Of a stretch of 17,431 bases of DNA, positions 14,340 to 17,431 are shown in pieces (positions within the stretch are counted from its first letter, which is position 1; each line of letters opens with the position of its first letter). Origin of the DNA: Methanobacteriota archaeon (GTDB taxonomy: Archaea; Thermoplasmatota; Poseidoniia; Poseidoniales; Poseidoniaceae); assembly GCA_009936765.1 (NCBI GenBank), contig JAACDL010000219.1:1-17431 (forward strand), given 5' to 3'. The notes beneath the pieces were generated by a model. It saw only the letters and a program-made list of their open reading frames with translations. It ran no database searches and had not been told where the DNA came from. The translations under genes and the position numbers were made by a program.

Positions 14340-15902
14340 ATGGCACAATCTCCAGACGGCTCGGGTTCGGCTCCGGTCAGGATTACTAAATCCTCAACCT
14401 CGGTCGTAAGCGGAGCTGGGGTGACGCAGAAATTAGTCGGCGCAGCGATTGCTTTTGGAAACGTTTTACGAGGAACATTCGGACCAAATGGTTTGGATAA
14501 AATGCTTTACAAATCAAATGGGGAAGCTGCTGTAACCAATGATGGGGCCAAGATCGTAGCAGAACTCTTGGTCAAACATCCTGCTGCTAAAGCATTCGTA
14601 AGTCTTGCAGAAAGCCAAGAGAACGCTTGCGGCGATGGCGTTACAGGATGCATAATATTAGCTAGCGAATTGATGAGTGAAGCCGGACGGTTATTGGATA
14701 GAGGACTACACCCTCTTATTCTTGTAAAGGGCTACCAAATGGCCTTGTCAGAAACATTAGCAGCAATAGATGAAAGAACGGTTGCTGCGGATAAACTACT
14801 AGAAAAAGTCGCTCGAACAGCACTGGTTGGGCGCTCAACAGAAAACGCACTTGAACACCTTTCAAAAATAATTTCACAGGCTGTTGAAATTATCCCAGAT
14901 AGTGATTTTGAAAGAGTTAGAATGATCAAAGCAGGTGAAGGCACACCCAATACAACCAATCTAGTTAGAGGAATCATACTCGAGAAAAGACTTGCGTTAG
15001 ACAGGATGCCGCGTAAACTACCTGCAGGAAAAGTTTCAGTACTTTCTTGCCCGTTAGAGTTGGAACAATCCACTGTTACAGCGGAAATTGAGATTAGCAC
15101 GCCAGAACAATACGAGGCATTCATCGAAGCAGAGCAGAAGAATATCGATGAGATAACGAGCAAAGCAATTTCATCCGGTGCTTCCGTAATATTTTCGGCA
15201 GAAGGAATCGATCAGAGGATTCTCCATTCTTTAGCAGATGCTGGAATTTTCGCGATGGGTGGATTGGAAAATGCCCAATCTGAAGACATAGCAAAGTCGT
15301 GCGGGGCTAGATTGTGCGACCACCTGGATGACATTTCTGAATGCTTAGGAGAGTTCGAAAGCCTAAGGCATCAACGTCTTGAAGGACCTGAAGGTGTGAA
15401 AGAACGCTTAACACTCGAGGTTGGCTCCAATGCAGGAATAGTAACTATCCTGGTTGGAGGGACTGATGGTGTGGCTTCTGAGGAAACAATCAGAGGATTG
15501 TATGATTCATTACGCTCAACCTGTCTTGCTAAAGAGGAAAACTCAGTAATTCTTGGAGGAGGAAGTTTACACATGGCTGCATCCCTCAGAGTTAGAGAGG
15601 CTGCAGAAAAATGCTCTGGCCGCGAACGACTTTCTATGGAAGCCTTCAGCAGGGCCCTTGAGGCGATACCTGCCGCCTTAGCAACGAATACCGGAGAAGA
15701 TAGAATCGACTCATTATTGGAACTTCGTTCAATGCATAGGGCGGGTAACTCCAACGCCGGAATAACCCAATCTGGTAAGCCCGGAGATATTGCTGATGTA
15801 TGGTTACCTGCATACACCCTAGAACATTCGATTTCCGCAGCCTGCGAGTCGGCCTGCGGCCTGCTGAGAGTGGACCAGGTAATTTCAGCCCGTGGCGATT
15901 GA
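14340..15902 (+). CDS. Divergent thermosome-family (group II chaperonin) subunit
   Basis: The 520-residue protein covers the whole thermosome fold. The equatorial domain begins with GTFGPNGLDKML (45-56), TNDGAKIV (66-73) and HPAAKAFV (80-87). An apical domain with the helical-protrusion region follows (about 249-275). The equatorial domain resumes with YDSL (388-391), GGGSLHM (406-412) and VDQVISA (511-517). Asp68, Asp99 and Asp389 match the conserved nucleotide-site aspartates. However, the usual GDGTTT motif reads GDGVTG (98-103), the usual GGGAxE reads GGGSLH, and RGGT reads VGGT (372-375). It is also shorter than the common 540-550 residues. These changes suggest a paralogue with altered ATPase or assembly rather than the main housekeeping subunit. 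The N-terminal 20 residues are Ser/Gly-rich. It sits between a membrane-protein gene and purH. Confidence 0.9.
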   Translation: MAQSPDGSGSAPVRITKSSTSVVSGAGVTQKLVGAAIAFGNVLRGTFGPNGLDKMLYKSNGEAAVTNDGAKIVAELLVKHPAAKAFVSLAESQENACGDGVTGCIILASELMSEAGRLLDRGLHPLILVKGYQMALSETLAAIDERTVAADKLLEKVARTALVGRSTENALEHLSKIISQAVEIIPDSDFERVRMIKAGEGTPNTTNLVRGIILEKRLALDRMPRKLPAGKVSVLSCPLELEQSTVTAEIEISTPEQYEAFIEAEQKNIDEITSKAISSGASVIFSAEGIDQRILHSLADAGIFAMGGLENAQSEDIAKSCGARLCDHLDDISECLGEFESLRHQRLEGPEGVKERLTLEVGSNAGIVTILVGGTDGVASEETIRGLYDSLRSTCLAKEENSVILGGGSLHMAASLRVREAAEKCSGRERLSMEAFSRALEAIPAALATNTGEDRIDSLLELRSMHRAGNSNAGITQSGKPGDIADVWLPAYTLEHSISAACESACGLLRVDQVISARGD

Positions 15903-15944
15903 GTCGGCACGTTCATGAGACTAACACCTATCGCTTCCTTAACG

Positions 15945-15953
15945 GGTACTACC
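15945..15953. promoter_or_regulatory. Short palindrome abutting the purH start
   Basis: GGTA-C-TACC is a nine-base dyad ending on the base before ATG 15954. With a one-base centre it cannot form a full RNA hairpin, but it could be a DNA-binding half-site pair. It is listed because several neighbouring genes show comparable repeats at their starts. Confidence 0.2.
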
Positions 15954-17431
15954 ATGGAGTCGACCTCCCGTCCCCGGGCTTTGCTTTCGGTTTACGACAA
16001 GTCTGGAATAATTGAATTTGCAAAAGGCCTAGATTCCCTAGGGTTCGAATTAGTTTCAACCGGGGGTACTGCTAGAAAGCTAAGAGAAGCAGGCATCCCA
16101 GTAATCGGTGTTTCAGATGTTACAGGACATCCTGAAATTTTCGATGGCCGAGTGAAATCGCTACACCCTGCGATTCACGGACCTCTTCTGTGCAGGTTGG
16201 AAAACGACAAGGACGCAGAAGGACTTGCAGAACTCGGATATCCTATGATCGAAGTAGTTGCTTGCAATCTCTATCCATTCAGTGATGCAGCAGCATCAGA
16301 GCCCCCTTTAGCAGATTTAGACTTGCTAGAGATGGTCGACATCGGGGGCCCAACGATGGTCAGAGCCTCTGCAAAAAATCACAGAAACGTGATAATTACT
16401 CGCGACCCTGCTGATTATTCATCGGTTCTAGATGAGTTAAAAACAGGCTCTGTATCACTGAGTAAGAGAAGAGAATTAGCTCTCAAAGCATACGAACATA
16501 CAGCGTCTTATGATACAGCAATTGCTAACGAACTAGCCGGGAGGTGGGTTGGTCTGCCTGAAGATAGTGATGATACTGATGAACAAACCCGCCGCTTACC
16601 TAGCACCATGACAGCCGCTGCACACAGGATGCACACACTACGCTACGGTGAGAATTCGCATCAAGCAGCAGCCCTCTATGTTGACCCCAGCGCAATCGAG
16701 GGGGAAACTCTAGTTACGGCATTGGTCGAAGGTGGTAAAGCAATGAGTTACAATAATTATTCAGATGCCGATGCTACCCTCAGACTTTGCCGAGCCCTCT
16801 CAACCGATGAATGGCCGAAAACTCCCCATGCTTGTGTTATCGTCAAACACAACAACCCTTGCGGCGCTGCTTTAGGGAAAACGCAGTTAGAAGCGTATGA
16901 GGCTGCTTTAGCTAGCGATCCAGAGAGCGCATTCGGCTCAATCATTTGCGTTAATGAACCCGTGACAATGGAGTTAGCCGAAGCATTGGCTCCTTTATTC
17001 CTAGAGGTTTTGATGGCACCTGCTTACGAAGAAGGAACCAAGTCAGTATTGATGACTAAGAAAAACCGTAGGATCTTGACAATAGATTCCCCCGACAACC
17101 GCCTTTCATCACTTCCTAGAAAGACAGTTAGAAAGCCGATAGAAGGTGGCTGGTTGATTCAAACCGAGGAAGCACCCGTGATAGATTGGGACAAGGCGAA
17201 AGTAGTAACAGAAGTAGCCCCCACTGAAGAACAAATAGCGTCAATGAAATTCGCAGTTCGAGTATGTGAGCAGGTGAAATCGAACGCAATTGTGATGGTC
17301 CAAGGGCTTGCGACTGTGGGCATTGGCCCTGGCCAAACCAGTAGAGTGGAGGCTGTAAAAATCGCTGCTAGAAGAGCCGGAGACAGAGGGCGGGGATGCA
17401 TCTTAGCAAGCGATGCGTTCTTCCCATTCAA
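15954..17431 (+). CDS. purH: Bifunctional AICAR formyltransferase / IMP cyclohydrolase (partial, 3' end missing)
   Basis: PurH performs the last two steps of IMP synthesis: formylation of AICAR with 10-formyl-tetrahydrofolate, then ring closure. The frame stays open to the window edge (492 codons), so perhaps 30 residues of a roughly 520-residue enzyme are missing. The cyclohydrolase domain shows RALLSVYDKSGI (8-19), STGGTARKLREAG (35-47) and DGRVKSLHPAIHG (64-76). The transferase domain shows LRYGENSHQAA, MSYNNYSD, the catalytic KHNNPCGAA (Lys298-His299), and SNAIVMVQG through GIGPGQTSRVEAV to ASDAFFPF at the edge. ATG 15954 is preferred since the family begins shortly before RALLSV; an in-frame ATG at 15915 would add 13 residues. 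Many archaea use PurP and PurO instead, so this is the bacterial-type solution. Confidence 0.95.
   Translation, partial: MESTSRPRALLSVYDKSGIIEFAKGLDSLGFELVSTGGTARKLREAGIPVIGVSDVTGHPEIFDGRVKSLHPAIHGPLLCRLENDKDAEGLAELGYPMIEVVACNLYPFSDAAASEPPLADLDLLEMVDIGGPTMVRASAKNHRNVIITRDPADYSSVLDELKTGSVSLSKRRELALKAYEHTASYDTAIANELAGRWVGLPEDSDDTDEQTRRLPSTMTAAAHRMHTLRYGENSHQAAALYVDPSAIEGETLVTALVEGGKAMSYNNYSDADATLRLCRALSTDEWPKTPHACVIVKHNNPCGAALGKTQLEAYEAALASDPESAFGSIICVNEPVTMELAEALAPLFLEVLMAPAYEEGTKSVLMTKKNRRILTIDSPDNRLSSLPRKTVRKPIEGGWLIQTEEAPVIDWDKAKVVTEVAPTEEQIASMKFAVRVCEQVKSNAIVMVQGLATVGIGPGQTSRVEAVKIAARRAGDRGRGCILASDAFFPF

Noticed and set aside
14732..15163. Open frame of 143 codons on the minus strand
   Set aside because: It lies inside the thermosome gene in antisense, with Ser-rich composition and no recognisable domain.
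15371..15955. Open frame of 194 codons on the minus strand opposite the thermosome gene
   Set aside because: It is fully antisense to a well-supported chaperonin gene, its protein is Ser/Pro/Ala-rich without motifs, and such antisense frames are common opposite chaperonin genes.
15800..16015. Open frame of 71 codons across the thermosome-purH junction
   Set aside because: It is a different frame overlapping both well-supported genes and has no family features.
1..17431. Search for tRNA, rRNA, CRISPR arrays, insertion sequences or attachment sites
   Set aside because: Every gap between genes is under about 100 bases, and none shows a cloverleaf-like fold, spaced direct repeats, transposase fragments or terminal inverted repeats that I could see by eye.

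Overview
The window looks like a chromosomal segment of an archaeon. The best guess is a planktonic euryarchaeon of the Marine Group II/III (Poseidoniia) type. The archaeal signals are a group II chaperonin (thermosome) gene, a PilT-like ATPase with a C-terminal KH domain of the euryarchaeal PIN/KH-ATPase kind, a PF09826-type beta-propeller lipoprotein, a TATA-like element about 24 bases before one start codon, and a near absence of Shine-Dalgarno sites. These sit beside bacterial-type metabolic genes (homodimeric pyruvate dehydrogenase E1, bifunctional PurH), a mix known from marine Euryarchaeota. The taxon is an inference; no rRNA or other marker is present. Genes are packed almost edge to edge, no gap exceeds about 100 bases, and no tRNA, rRNA, CRISPR array or insertion sequence was seen.

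Layout. Bases 1-3323 (+): the tail of a Rieske-type oxygenase, a 125-residue protein of unknown function, and aceE. Bases 3324-6337 (-): a halotyrosine-deiodinase-like nitroreductase translationally coupled behind a HerA/DUF87-type ATPase that carries six predicted membrane helices at its C-terminus. Bases 6429-7481 (+): a DegT/DnrJ-type sugar aminotransferase, divergent from the ATPase. Bases 7459-8615 (-): a CYTH/triphosphate-tunnel protein coupled to a two-helix membrane protein. Bases 8689-17431 (+): a long same-strand run of a beta-propeller lipoprotein, a Gfo/Idh/MocA oxidoreductase, a five-helix membrane protein, a PilT-like KH ATPase lacking the usual PIN domain, a second small membrane protein, a divergent thermosome subunit, and purH, which runs off the right edge.

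How they may work together. The aminotransferase and the Gfo/Idh/MocA oxidoreductase could serve nucleotide-sugar synthesis for surface glycans, but they are not in one operon. The PIN-less KH ATPase is closely flanked by two small membrane proteins, a candidate module of unknown function. AceE would need E2 and E3 partners encoded elsewhere.

Points most worth a second look: the ATPase-membrane fusion, the deiodinase-like enzyme with its full substrate triad, the PIN-less KH ATPase with membrane neighbours, the altered nucleotide-site motifs of the thermosome paralogue, and short inverted repeats that abut or overlap several start codons where a Shine-Dalgarno site would be expected.
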